Both the position numbers and the translations under genes were made by a program. From the NCBI GenBank assembly GCA_028622995.1, contig JAJQJQ010000002.1:7998001-8062000 (forward strand): 64,000 nt of DNA, given 5' to 3'. This DNA is from Panagrolaimus kolymaensis (Eukaryota > Nematoda > Chromadorea > Rhabditida > Panagrolaimidae). The notes under the pieces are model-generated. The model ran no database searches. It had not been told where the DNA came from and saw nothing but the letters and a program-made list of their open reading frames with translations. Shown here one piece after another: positions 12,829 to 26,480 of this stretch; positions within the stretch are counted from its first letter, which is position 1; every line of letters starts with the position of its first letter.

Positions 12829-13626
12829 TCATACATCACTTGTTTCATTCTTAATTGATTTAACTGACGATCGCTAAAAAACTTTTGATATAATCTTTCA
12901 CACATAAAAACACAAAACTTACAGTAGGAATTGATGGTGTTGTCATTGCACTTAATGGAGGTCTTCCTCTCTTTCGTGGACCATTTTCAGAAGCAGGAGT
13001 TGTTGATGGTGTTGTCACTGTACTTGATGGAAGTATTGGTGTTGCCATTGCACTTAATGGAGGTCTTCCTCTTTTTCGTGGACCATTTGCAACAGCAGTA
13101 GGAGTTGATGACTGTGTAGCGACTCGTGTTGATGTTCTTGTTTTTTGACTACTTTCAGCACTTTCAGGCTCCATGATTTCGAGTTTGGGTGGACGATAAT
13201 CAAGAATTGCTGAAACATTTGCATCTGTACCAACTGCAATGGGTTGAGTCCACCAATGAGGATTACGAGTTCTGGATATATCAATAACACTTTGATCAAT
13301 TCTGGTTAAACTGGCGTTTTGAAGGTTCATCTAAAAAATGATGTGATTAGTTTTTGGAATTCAAACTACATACAAAAAAACAAACTTACTTTAGCAGTTT
13401 GAAGAAAATTAGGCCAAATTTCTTTGTAAAAGTCAATAATACTTTTTTCAGGATAAACATTTGCAGCATGACATTCATCATGAATGGTTGTCCAAAAGTT
13501 TCGATAATTATTTGACATTTGAGAATAATGTTTTGACATGATTCCAAGAAATTTGAGAGCATCATGTTCTTCAACATGTTCCATAAATGTCAGCTGTTGT
13601 TGTTGTTGTAGTTGACGTTGTGACAT
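12829..13626 (-). CDS. Small AT-hook DNA-binding protein
   Basis: Three exons close in phase: 13390-13626, 12923-13330 and 12829-12873, giving 229 residues. Residues 15-79 form the domain shared with the neighbouring gene (ALKFLGIMSKHYSQM, then HDECH, then IIDFYKEIWPNFL). Two AT-hooks with the core RKRGRPP lie at about residues 164-170 and 198-204. Each sits inside a duplicated block reading NGPRKRGRPPLSAM. AT-hooks bind the minor groove of AT-rich DNA, so a nuclear chromatin or transcription role is likely. The N-terminus is Gln-rich (QRQLQQQQQL). The shared N-terminal domain is not one I can name; a MADF- or Myb/SANT-like helical fold is possible. The pair probably arose by tandem duplication, with hooks in only one copy. 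Confidence 0.75.
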
Positions 13627-14120
13627 TTTCAGCGATCAGCAAATCAAAAAAGGTTTCAATCAACGATGACGAAGATAAACAAATGTTTGTTTTTTGCAAC
13701 AACTTTGAAATCAAAGAAAGCAAGCAACGAAGGCAGCGTTGAATGGTGCTAAAATGAACTTGTATCTTACAAAGAAAATTTATGGGATCTATTTGAAAAA
13801 ATTCATTGTATCGAAGAAGATCAAGACTACGGACATTTAAATTCACCTAATTTTTGCTTGCCGTATCTAACATAAATAATAGATGGTAAAAAGTTTTAAT
13901 AATTTTAAAGCATGGACTTTCTAAACCATCGTCTAAGAGAGGCTTTAAAAACTTTAAATTATTTTTTTTAGTAAATCAAGAGCTTGTTCATTGTTATTGA
14001 AAATTGTGGAGATTTAACTGTTTAAAATATTATTTATTTGTAGTATTCGTTTACTTTTCATTTTCAATAGTTATATCTTTGGTTGTTAATTTAAACTAAT
14101 GACATGATTTTCGGAGTAAT
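13627..14120. other. Intergenic spacer
   Basis: Upstream of the AT-hook gene and downstream of the secreted glycoprotein gene. A minus-strand frame of 91 codons overlaps the AT-hook start region but shows no conservation signal, so I do not call it. Confidence 0.4.
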
Positions 14121-15206
14121 TTATTCAAACTCTTTACAACAAAATTCATTTGCGATTGGTTGGTTCTCTCCTGTGGCATCATATGAGTAATATACGCAGT
14201 CGTTTTTTGTTGTGAATGGAATTCCTTCATTTATCAATGTTTGGTTGTTTTGAAGAAGGAATGAACCTAATAATGGCGCAAATGCAATATAACCACCATT
14301 GCTCGTTTGAAAACCTACACCAATAAATGTTCTACTGTCTCCAATGGGAAGTCTTATGTTACATTTTAATTCAAGATTACCTAAGCTAAAATTTAACTTA
14401 ATAACTTCAATAAAGTTACTTATAGCTTACCTGTCGCAATTTATCCCATCCAAAGGATATGGATACCAATGAGATGCATCGAATGAGTAAAGCACATCGC
14501 TTGCGGATTCTAGAATAAAATCACCGTGCGTGATAATTTGATTATCAATCAGAGTGTAATTCATCGAGGATGTCATATTTACCCTAAAGTCATCGTTATA
14601 AACAACTGTTCGACTTCGAAAACGTTTGCATCTAGATGAATTAGCAGACGCAATAGGAGCATCAACAAATTTTGTGCAACAAACAGCTAAAGTAGTTATC
14701 CCAAAAAAACTTTCGTAGTTTCCAACGTTACAAGGTTTATCTTGAAAAAATAATGTTCCATCCGTGTTGCTTATACTTCCACTACCAATATAGCCATTGA
14801 AAACATTGTATCGAATACCATGGTCTTCTCCGTTAAAATCTGCTTTAAAATTAACATAATGGTGTTTTTTATCAAATGCATAATCATTGTTTAATGTGGA
14901 TAAATTATAAATGCATATATTCCCACAACAAAATCCACTAAGAGAAACATTTTGAGTAAAATCCATACCAGTTATATTATTAATACGAAAATAGTATGTA
15001 TTAGTTACATTTTCAACTTTTTGAAGTACTGCTATTTTTGCAGACATTGTAACATTATCGAAATCGTATGCAGGATCAATATCAAATGCGAAAAAATCAT
15101 AATTAATTGAAATTTCAGTGCACATCATCGAATTTGTATGGACCATTAATGGAAAATAAAACAAAAATATGAACATTAAAAAGCTCATCTTTGTTATTAC
15201 AATCAT
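14121..15206 (-). CDS. Secreted Cys-rich glycoprotein, family unknown
   Basis: Two exons close in phase: 14431-15206 and 14121-14385, giving about 346 residues. The second exon has no internal start codon and is seen only by splicing. The N-terminus is hydrophobic (MSFLMFIFLFYFPLMV) and works as a signal peptide if translation starts at 15206 or at the Met six codons further in. There is no other TM segment, so the protein is probably secreted. There are many N-glycosylation sequons (NVT, NIT, NVS, NLS, NSS, NMT, NYT) and several paired Cys (SGFCCGNIC, AVCCTKF, EFCCKEF), which suggests a disulphide-bonded extracellular fold, perhaps two related halves. I do not recognise the family. Confidence 0.7.
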
Positions 15207-15735
15207 TATTTCCTTTTTGAATGAATATTTTAAAACAATGTTAACAAGCTAATTAATGGATGCTATTGGAAAAGTGATAAGAAGACAAAAAGAAGCAAGG
15301 ATGAAAATAATAGATTCATTTACACACTTTAGATTATTGCTTTATCATTGACACAACCAACCCTAGATTATTTTTTGGGAATTGATATCCTTGCGAATTC
15401 ACTCAAACTTCACAGTTAATTAATAACAAAACTTTTATCAATATTTTTGTGGAAGATGGTAAAAAGGGAGAAAATATTTTTTAAACTTTTTTTTTCTCTC
15501 GATCTATTGCATCTTTTTTGCTTTATTAGCATTTATAAAAAAAATGTAAAATCCATGTCTAATAAAAAATAAAACCAAAAATGAGATAAAACTTTTCTTT
15601 CAAAATGCAATTTATTATTGGTTGGAAAAATTCACAAAGCTCAATAAAAATTAATAAAATAAATAATAATTGATTGGACCAACAAGCAGCAGTTTCAAAC
15701 AAAAAAGTTATTACAACTCATAAAAAATAAGCAGC
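15207..15735. other. Intergenic spacer
   Basis: AT-rich region between the secreted glycoprotein start and the beta-tubulin stop, both on the minus strand. No feature is supported. Confidence 0.4.
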
Positions 15736-17200
<1,465 letters not shown>

Positions 17201-19560
17201 GTTAGGGAAGGGTTGTTGTTGTTAAAGGGATTTCGTAAAAAAGCCTAGAATTGAATCAATTTTTAGCAAAATATGCAAAAAAGCAAACAATGCATAAAGA
17301 AAAAGGGGAAAATGAAATGCAAACAGATAAAGAAAACGATAGGTTTATGGACTCGCCCAAAGTTCAAAGTAAAATTGATAAAAGAGGGAAATAATTGCTT
17401 ATTTAGTCTTTTTTAGCGCCAAATTCCACGTTACAAAGGCTTGGAAAAAAAGTTGAAAAAATGCGCAAAAAAAAAAGAGAAATGTCGGAGGTTACGCAAA
17501 ACACGACCATCACCTCGTTTTTCAATTTTTTTTTGTGATGAAAAGAATGGTGGGGCAGCTGGGATCTAAAAATATAGCACTCTCTCTGGTCAACCAACAA
17601 CGACAACTGCATTGGTTCGCCATTATTACGAAACCAGGACAAATGAAAAAATAAAAAAAAATGGCGCGAACTAATACGAAACGAACGAACGAAAAAAAAG
17701 AAGAGTCATCATCGTCGAGCATCATTTGGGTAAAGAGAAATGAGAGAAAAATGAGAGAGCATCGACCCGAGCACAATCCATCTATTCCTATTTTAAAAAT
17801 GCCCATCCTTTTAAAATAAAATAAAAAAAACCGGGAAGCAGCGTTGTCGGACAATCGCTTATTTGGCTTCCTTTCTTTTTCTTTTTTTTGGTTAACGAAT
17901 ATATATTTCTTTTTTTTTTATTATCGATTCTAAAAAAGCAGGACTAAGGAAGGGAATGAAAAAAAGAAAGAGAGACTTTTAGTGAGAAAGAAAGATCGAC
18001 GAAGGTCAAAAGGCGGAGTAAACTTGGTTGCACAACAACGACGGACACCAACAACGGCTGTCCTCCCGCTCCTTCTTTAATTTTTTATTCATACTTTTTT
18101 CCCGGACAAACAATACAGCCATTTAAAAAAAAAGAAAAATAGCTTTTTAAATATCCATTTTAAAAATGAAAAAAAAACTGCAAAAACCACCACAAAGAAA
18201 ACAAAGTTTTTTTGAAATATTTTTCACTAAAATTTCAGTTGTGAAAAAGTTTATCACATTTTTTTAAATATAAAAATTAAAGCTTTTGAAAAAAATTTTA
18301 GGCCGCAGCTTCGTCATAGAAATTTGGTAAAAGAAAATAAAAATGATGAGAAAAATGTCATATCGTGGCATTTTTTATGGGTGGCTTTAAAAATAAATGA
18401 AACACACACTCTCATTGAAGAAATGAGATGAGACAAAAATGAGATAAACAAAAATACAACCGAAAAAAAGTTTCAGCAAACTAATAATATACAAAGTCTG
18501 GAAGTTTTTTATTATTTAAAAGAAAGGGAGCAAACACAAAACAAAAAATGCAAACAAAAACTAATTTTTTAAACATCTTTAAAATAAACAATTATCAATA
18601 ACGGAAAAAAGTGCGCCCTTGAATTACACCTTCATAACTGTTCATCAAAGCTGTATTTGCATTTCGGTTATCTATAGCCACTTTTACTTTCTCATAAAAA
18701 AAAATTGGTTTTGTTTTATTATTTTTTTTTAAATTAATCCAAAAAGTCAAAAAATTGATATTCGAGTTTTGACTAGGCCTCTTCCTTCGGCCCGTCCAGC
18801 CCGGCCCGGCCCGGCACGGGCCGAAAAATAGACGGGCCGGGCCGGGCCTGCAAAAGTCGGCCCGTGGAAGAGGCCTGGTTTTGACTCATTAAAGTTAATG
18901 CAAATGTTTTCGTAAATCAGCGATGGATCGAAAGAACATTGAAGATTGAATGAATAAAATAATAAAGTGTTTACGAATAAATGAAAAGTCATCAAGGTTC
19001 CAAACTTGCAAGAAACTCATATTTTTCAGTGAAAAAAAGAAGCAATTCAATTAATTAAAATTTCTTTCGTTTTCGTTTTTATTTCAAAAAAGGCACTATT
19101 GAAAATGCTGAGATATCATTCCGTGAATAAATTAACAAGAAATAAAAATTAATGTTATGTATTTTTTAATCATACTGTAGCTTTTCTTTGGATTTGTTTA
19201 AAGAAAAAAATAAATATATTAAAATGTGAATTAAAGTTTAATGTTGCAAATGTTTGGAACTAGAGTATTTTAAATATTTACTAAAAATTATTATTCTTTA
19301 ATTACATGATCCCCGATAATTCATTAATCCATTATTAACTATATTTTATAATAATTCCAACCTCAATAAAAGAAGTTCTTGTGACGAAAAGACCTCAATA
19401 TTGGCAATGAGCCAAACCCTCTATTTTTCAATGAAAAAAATATGCGCGCATTTTTTTTCTAGCAGCTTTTTGAGATATTATTTTTTATCTTTCTGCCAAA
19501 TTATTTTTACTTGTTGATCTCAACGGTGTATTCATCGATAAATGATAAATAGTTTTATAA
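17201..19560. other. Divergent intergenic region (tubulin and SET1 promoters)
   Basis: This region of 2.4 kb separates the divergent starts of beta-tubulin (-) and the SET1-like gene (+). It is AT-rich apart from the GC-rich hAT-type element at 18774-18877. The segment 17640-18120 is richer in purine runs and CGA/GAA triplets and probably holds tubulin promoter sequence. I recognise no TATA box or binding site with confidence. Confidence 0.5.
18774..18877. mobile_element. GC-rich hAT-type MITE, about 104 bp
   Basis: The element starts TAGGCCTCTTCC and ends GGAAGAGGCCTG, an 11-bp perfect terminal inverted repeat with the T/C first-base alternation seen in hAT ends. It is bordered on both sides by the same 8 bases, GTTTTGAC (18766-18773 and 18878-18885), which is the hAT target-site duplication length. 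The interior is made of GGCCC/GGGCC blocks that can fold on themselves. It is strikingly GC-rich in an AT-rich genome. It has no coding capacity and would depend on a transposase elsewhere. Confidence 0.85.
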
Positions 19561-22530
19561 ATGATGGAAACAACAACTCAAATAATTTTAAATCCATCGT
19601 CGTCATTAAATTTACCTACAACTTCTTCATCCTCATCTTCATCCCAATCCCAAACACAACAACAACAATCCCAGACATCATCGATACCACAAAAATTATC
19701 TGATGTTGTATCAATTGCACCAACAGCAAGAATATTTTCTCCACCACCTATTCCAACTCCACCTCCTCCTACTCCTGCTCCTATTGCGCCTATTAGTAAG
19801 CCAGTAGTTATATCAAAACCACCTCCACCTAAACTACCTCCGCCTCCACTTCCACAATTACCACAAATGAATGGAAAAGTTACGTATGTGGTTAAAACAG
19901 GAAATGGTACAAATACAACAAATAATAATATTATTGGACCTATGAATGGTATGGTTTCATCTTCTTCGACTGCTGGCGGTCCAAGTTATACAATTTGTCG
20001 ATGTATGTTTTTTAAAAATTTTTTGTAAAAATTAAATTTTAATTTTGACTTTTATTTTTTAGTTAGACCTATTCGACCTGTAGGAAGTAGTATGGTACAA
20101 AATCCATTTCGTCCTGGAATGTATATACGATCTCCAAATAAATTTATTCATCATCAATCATTTAATTATCAACCAAGAATGCAAGGAATTATTCGAGTTA
20201 TTCAACCTGCAAAATATCCAATAATGGTTTCAACAGCTGCGGCACTACCACCACCTAGACCCCAACCTCCTCCTCCACCACCGCCAAAACCTGTTCAAAC
20301 TAAGCCATTTCAAATTCAAATTATTCAAGCGGCTGCTCAACAACCTAAATTTTCTCCACCTAAATCTCAACCTCAAAGTCAAGTTCAAATTCCTCAAGTA
20401 ACTCCACAATCAACACAACCACAGCCACCACCAAAGAAAGTTGTATCTCCACCAAAAGAATATCCGTGAGTTTTATATATTCTAAAAACCTTCATTTTTC
20501 TAATCCATAAATTTTTAGTGGCGAAGCTAAAACTATTTTTACTCCATCGGTGGATCGTCCAGCAAGATTAACTCCAATAAATTGGAAGCAATTTCGTGAA
20601 GATTATAAAAAAGCTAAAAAGGGCGAAGTTAAAGTTCTCAAACCATGGGATATTCATTATCAACCTCTAACAACCAAACAAAGAGCAGCAAAAACTATAT
20701 TAAACGTTGAAAAATTTCCTCAAGCTACTTCGATTTCATTGAATTCTCAAATTGGGCCAGCTAATGGACCTTTGACAGAGAAAAATATTTCCATTAATGG
20801 TAGCAGTCCCAAGAAAAAACAGCAGCAAAATCATTCATTTTCTTCGAGTTCTCCAGAAAAGGTTGTGAAAATTAAAAAAAGGAAAATCAAAGATGAAGCT
20901 AACGATAAAGAAGAAGAAGAAGATAAAGGACCAGAGAAAAAGAAATTTAAAAAATATAAGAAAATTATTAAAAAAGAATTAATGGTAAAACAAGAAATTA
21001 TTGAACCATTAATTTTTCCTTTAAGATCCATGAATGAAGAAATTGATCTCACTGTTGGACAAGTAAGTAAAATTAATTTAAATCTTAAAATATAAAATGC
21101 AAACATTCTAAAAAAATTAATAAATCTAAAAAAATGGTCAAAGTTTTAAACCAAAAAATAAATATTCGTGTCGAAATCAAACATCTTTATTTTATTATTC
21201 AGAACTCAAACAACCAAAATTTTCAGATTCATTATACCGCTGAAGACCATGTTTACAATCATATTGCTTTCAATCGACTCTTGGCTGAAGGATATTTAAA
21301 TTTCCTCGCAGATTTGAGATTACCAAATGATCCAGAAGATTTGGGTGAAATGCTTGCAATGATTAAAATTGCAAATGCTCGTAATTTTAAAACTGCTGCA
21401 TATTTGGATGGAAAAACAAAAAAGCCTAAAATTGCACCGGTGATAAGCAAATTCTTACCTTTACCAGATTTGCCAACCGAAGAAGAAGAAAAAATAAATC
21501 CATCGGAAACTGGATGTGCCAGAGTTCGACCATTCATTCGAAAAATTTCGCTCAGCCCAATTAAGAAACGAGTGGGAAAGAGATTTACAGTTATCACTAA
21601 AGAGGTATGTCAAAAAAATTATGGCTTCAGAAAAGCAGAATAAAAATTTTAAAAAATTTTAGGATGAAGAAAATATGAAACGCGCTCAAGAAAGAGGAAA
21701 GCATGAAAGACATTTAACTCGACAAATGTTAACCCAACTTCAAATTGAACAACCTGAATTAGCTAAATTAGATATATTTAAAACTAATAATACTGCGGTG
21801 AGTTTAGATTTTATCATTTAAATTTAATCCAATGTGTCACAAAAGCTTGATATATAAAAAAATAAAAAGCATACGATAATTTCCTTTCAAAATGATTTTT
21901 TCCTTCAATTATTTGGTTCCTTTGGTTTCTAAAAAAATTAGTAAAACCATTCAAAAACGATGAACCTTAAGTTGTCAACCTTTATGAATTCCATATTTTT
22001 ATATTTTGCTTTTTCGTTGCTAAATTCTAAGTTACATATGGGAAATTGATATGTCTTTGTAAAAAAATTTTCATGTAAATCATAACCATCATTTTTTTCA
22101 GTTCCATAAATTCCTCAAACATGCCAAATCTCCCATTCATGGCGATGGTTTATTTGCTTTAGCTTCTATTGAACCCGATCAACTAATCATCGAATACACG
22201 GGTGAAAAAATTCGTCATGAAATTGCGAATATTCGTGAACGTCGATATGAAAAGCAAGGAGTTTTTTCATCTTATATGTTTCGACTTGATGATGATTGGG
22301 TGGTGGATGCCACAAAAATGGGTAATCTTGCAAGATATATAAATCATTGCTGTCAACCAAATTGCACTGCTCGAATTATATCACGAAATGGAGTAAAGCG
22401 GATATTTATTTTCTCTAAAACTTTTATTGAAAAAGGCGAAGAACTCACGTACGATTATAAATTTCCATTTGAAGATAATAAAATTCGATGCCATTGTGGA
22501 GCAAAATTTTGTCGAAATTATCTTAATTAA
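19561..22530 (+). CDS. set-2: SET1/COMPASS-type histone H3K4 methyltransferase (set-2-like)
   Basis: Six exons close in phase: 19561-20002, 20063-20465, 20519-21062, 21227-21604 (or from 21203), 21663-21797 and 22102-22530, giving about 776 residues. Residues 1-280 are Pro/Gln/Ser-rich and disordered. A Lys-rich acidic and basic stretch (about 350-450) looks like a nuclear signal. An nSET region contains GCARVRP at about 559-565, which resembles the WDR5-binding WIN motif. The SET domain covers 635-776, with HGDGLFA, NHCCQPNC, YDYKFPFED and the post-SET CHCGAKFC ending in NYLN. NHCC and SSYMFRLD fit SET1 better than MLL. It would methylate histone H3 Lys4 in the COMPASS complex. No RRM was recognised, unlike longer SET1 proteins, so this may be a short form or a paralogue. 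Confidence 0.85.
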
Positions 22531-23599
22531 TTAATTAATTAATTAAATTTTGTTTTGTTTTGAATTTTTGCAAGCTTTTGTTTGTTTGTTGTTATTTGTT
22601 TATTTGCTAAAGCTTTAGATATGTTTGCTTTCTTTTTTTGTTGTTGGATACTTTAATAACTTTAATTTTTAATAATGATTACACTCGCTGCTTTATATGG
22701 TAAAATAATAATATTTCCAAGTGTACAAATGTATTTTATTTTGTTTGTTTGAATAATAAAAAATAAAATAAAATTGTTTCCTAAATATGTATGTACGTGT
22801 TTGACATTGCCATAGTAGCATCCACAAATTGGATTGAAAATTCGTAAAAGTGTTTAATCACAAAAAGTGTAATACAGTAAAGTAAGAATGCTTTAAAATA
22901 ATAGTTAATTAAATTGTTTAACTTTCCAAATTTTCCCAAATCGTACTTATCAAGTTTCTTTATTAAAAGACTTTGTTAATTTTCCATTTAAGCAATTTAA
23001 CCACTAACCTTGTTCACTACTTCTTATTCCATCTGCAACTTGTACTGTTAGTTAGTGTTAATCATCAAAGATTGTTCGACAAGTTAAAAATCACAGCGGC
23101 TGCCTTTAAATTAATCAAACACTCTCTTCTGATTCATATTATTTTGTTGTTGTTGTGATATTTGTCCGTTTTCCCAAATCAATGAATTTTTGTATTTTGG
23201 TTTAATAAACATTTCCTTTTTCAAACATTATCGAAAAGTTTTAAAATCCATCGAAAACTTTGTAAAAAATAAATGAAATTTTTTCGTTATGCTTTATTCG
23301 TCTCAACTGCAGCAAACTTTTCATTCATTCATTTTACAGCGTCAAAGCTTTTTTTGCCAACAATCTTTCCCAAGAAGCTGTTGCGCGTTTCAAACATTTT
23401 TAAAACCTAAAAACTTTGACTTTGAAGTTTTTTTTGTTGTTTCACTTTTTCCTTCAAAGTTTCGCGATCAACTTTTTTTCGTGTACCATTCTTCAAAATA
23501 CTTTTTGTTAATCCATAAATTCCTTTGCTTTATCTTCGCATCATTATTTTTAGGCTTTTCAATAATATTTCAAATACTATTTTGATAGCTGATTTATCT
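22531..23599. other. Intergenic spacer
   Basis: AT-rich region between the SET1-like gene and epsin, starting with a short TTAA repeat right after the stop codon. It should contain the SET1 3' UTR and the epsin promoter. I see no other feature. Confidence 0.5.
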
Positions 23600-25309
23600 A
23601 TGATGTCCATTGCAGAACTTCGACGTCGAATTAAGAATTTTGTGTTTCGTTACACTGAAAATCAAGTGAAAGTTCGTGATGCAACAAAGTAAGTTTATCT
23701 CTTTTCTTCATATACCTTTCGTCATTTTTACTCTGTGTTTTTCAGCAATGATTCATCGGGTCCATCAACATCTCAAATGATTGAAATTGTTCGATTACTT
23801 GATAATGGTATTGCATTTGCTGAAATAATGAAAATTTTATGGAAGCGACTTGATGAAGATCGAAGAAACTGGCGCCATATTTACAAGGCCTTAATTCTGA
23901 TGGATTTTCTTATCAAAAGTGGAAATGTCAAAGTTTTTGAACAATGTCGAAATAATATTAGAAGAATTCAAGCTTTGGAAGAATTTAAGCATGTTGATGA
24001 TGGAATCGATTATGGCCAAAATGTTCGTGGAAAAGCTAAACAAATTATTGCTTTAGTTACCAATGAAGGAGTTTATCACTTTGAACGTCAACGCTTTGAT
24101 ACTACTTATGCTCGATGTATTGCTGAAGGTTCAAGTGTTTCTTCACTCAAGGCTAATGATATCAAGAATGTTTCTTCCAAGAAAAATAGAATTGTTCCTT
24201 TATCCAACGTTTATGATGATATTCCAAGATCGACTATGGCTGGTTCTTATGTTAATGAAGAGAAAGTCAATCCATTCGAAGAAGCGGAACAAATTGATCT
24301 TGCGTTATCTTTGTCGCGTGAAGAACTTGCTGTAACAGAAAAGCTGCGTCGTCAAGAGGAAATTGAGCTTCTAGTGAGTTTACTTTTGATTGTTTCATAT
24401 TTGTTTTGATCTTGTAAAGCTTTGCTTTTAACTTATATGAAAATTTCAGATGGCAATTGAAATGAGCAAGCACGATTTTGTTATGACTGACGATTATCAA
24501 GTTCCATTTGGTCATTACAGCCATCATCCACAAAGCTATGGTCTCGATAACTTTGCTGCAAGTATGCGACAATCAAGCTTCTATGAAAATCCTCAAACAT
24601 CAGTATCTAACTATCCAATAACTACGACTTATAGCTTTGATTGTTTCTCTGCTCTATCACCAACTAAAGCTGTATCATCGTCAGCGATTCTTCAAGGTTT
24701 GTTTACTTTTTTATTGATAAATTTAGCTACAAAGTTAGTTTTCAGCCTCATCATCAACTTTTCTACCAGCTCGTGATCCATTTGCAGCAATAAGTTCAAC
24801 AAGTGTAACTACTCAAATTCAAGATTTATGGCTTCCTGAACTTCAAAATAAAGATGATAGCCTTAATGCTGCATGGAATTCTCCTTCACATTTTATTCCA
24901 CGAAATTATTCTCGAACTCCTTCTACATCTTTCAATCAATTCAAAGTTCCTGATATTGCTAATGAGTCAACCATTCATGTTCCATCATCTGCTTCACCTT
25001 CTGTACCTATTGAATCTCCACCATCTATTAACGAACCAACTTTTTTAGACAAATTGCGTCAGTTCCTGCTATGATTTAATTGATCTTGAGGCTCTCTTTT
25101 CGTCAACAACAACTCAATCATGTCAATCTCCTTCAAGTTCGTTTCATCGTTTTTCTTTTCTTTGATTTTACTTTTTATCTTCATTTTTTTCAGAAGCCAA
25201 TCGATCTTTGCAATTACCATCATGGTCTCAAAATAATCCCTTGTTGTTTGATGATGTTTTTGAAGAACTTTCAACTACTCTTCCTTGTAATACTAATCTA
25301 TTTATTTAA
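23600..25309 (+). CDS. epn-1: Epsin, ENTH-domain endocytic adaptor
   Basis: Six exons close in phase: 23600-23688, 23746-24373, 24450-24696, 24746-25002, 25049-25136 and 25194-25309, giving about 474 residues. The ENTH domain (about 1-150) binds PI(4,5)P2; it begins RRIKNFVFRYTENQVKVRDA and includes WRHIYKALILMDFLIKSG. A ubiquitin-interacting motif (EEAEQIDLALSLSREEL) follows, with a second UIM-like stretch (LLMAIEMSKHDF). An AP-2-binding DPF is present in ARDPFAAI. A clathrin-box-like DLIDLEAL lies near the C-terminus. Epsin links ubiquitinated cargo to clathrin coats at the plasma membrane. The intron 25003-25048 is short with a weak GTACCT donor. Without it the frame ends at 25075 and the LIDLEAL box is lost, so I prefer the spliced form. 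Confidence 0.9.
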
Positions 25310-25975
25310 TGTATCATTAAAAATTTTCTATGTGTGTATTTTTTATTTGTCGAAATAACACTTATTTTAATTATTATTTTCTTTTGTTTTTTTTTTTTGA
25401 TTGATTTTGCCATGTGTCGTCTTATTATAGCTTTTCTCATTTTGGTTGGAGAATATGATGAAGCTATGAGAGATTGTAGCATAATGCCGAATTTGGAAAC
25501 CCCGTATATGGAAACTTTACAATTTTGAGGATTTATAAGTATTCTTTAGAAAACATACATTCTCGTTTGATCCAAAAGAAGGCTTATCAAATATTCTTGC
25601 AACGATTTCGCTCAAAGTTAGTTTTTTCCCTTTAAACAATTTGGCGCCAAAAATGTTAAAGCAATTGCTTCTAAAAATCTAAAATTTCATTCTTCAACTT
25701 TTTCTTCTTCTCTTTCAACTTTTCCCTTTTCAACTTTTTTTTCTCCATCCATATAAAGCGAAGAAATATAAAAAATTTTTCGTGAATCATTTGAAAAAAA
25801 ACACATATTTTTTTGTAAATTGATTTAAATAAATTTAAAAAAAGTAGTGCACTGCTTTTTGTAAATTTTTTTCAATCAATTTATAAAAAAAGAGGTAGTT
25901 TGTTCAGATGGCTCTAAAAAACGAAAATTTTTTATATTTCTTCCCTTTATATTTAAATTCCTTCGCTTTATGCGT
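25310..25975. other. Intergenic spacer after epsin
   Basis: Epsin 3' UTR and spacer, very T-rich. No gene is supported. The open frame beginning at 25908 runs into the minisatellite and is an artefact of its unit length. Confidence 0.45.
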
Positions 25976-26370
25976 TGTTGCCTTACCTTCACATATTTAT
26001 ATGTGTTGCTGCCTTACCTTCACATTTATGTGTTGCTGCCTTACCTTCACATTTATGTGTTGCTGCCTTACCTTCACATTTATGTGTTGCTGCCTTACCT
26101 TCACATTTATGTGTTGCTGCCTTACCTTCACATATTTATATGTGTTGTTGCCTTACCTTCACATTTATGTGTTGCTGCCTTACCTTCACATTTATGTGTT
26201 GCTGCCTTACCTTCACATTTATGTGTTGCTGCCTTACCTTCACATTTATGTGTTGCTGCCTTACCTTCACATTTATGTGTTGCTGCCTTACCTTCACATT
26301 TATGTGTTGCTGCCTTACCTTCACATTTATGTGTTGCTGCCTTACCTTCACATTTATGTGTTGCTGCCTT
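25976..26370. repeat. 27-bp minisatellite, about 14 copies
   Basis: The block CCTTACCTTCA recurs 14 times. Most copies are 27 bp, with the rest of the unit reading CATTTATGTGTTGCTG. Copies 1 and 6 carry the variant CATATTTATATG and are 31 bp. The 27-bp length is a multiple of three and contains no stop in several frames, so long open frames appear on both strands. They look like translations of a repeat, not a gene. The copies are almost identical, which means recent expansion or homogenisation. Confidence 0.95.
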
Positions 26371-26480
26371 CGGATACACCTGTTAACTGGTGGGGGCGAA
26401 AGCCCTTTTCTTCTTCAATGTACAGCCGCCTTGACGTGGCGAAGAAGCTTAAGCTGTTTTGATTAATTTAATCAAAATAG
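26371..26480. other. GC-richer hairpin-forming segment bordering the minisatellite
   Basis: The repeat ends abruptly in a less AT-rich segment that can form a GGGC-GAAA-GCCC hairpin (26395-26406), a nested stem CTTCTTC/GAAGAAG enclosing CGCC/GGCG (about 26411-26450), and the palindrome TTTTGATTAATTTAATCAAAA (given here as positions about 26457-26477). It has no coding potential. It may be the end of a mobile element that carried the minisatellite. Confidence 0.4.

Noticed and set aside
20831..21597. Minus-strand frames within the SET1-like gene
   Set aside because: They overlap well-supported exons with consistent splice phase and have no motif of their own.
25976..26370. CRISPR-like array
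   Set aside because: Direct repeats here are head-to-tail with no unique spacers, in a eukaryotic genome. It is a minisatellite.
25908..26466. Several long overlapping open frames on both strands
   Set aside because: They are translations of the 27-bp minisatellite, whose length is a multiple of three and contains no stops. They show no codon or family signal.
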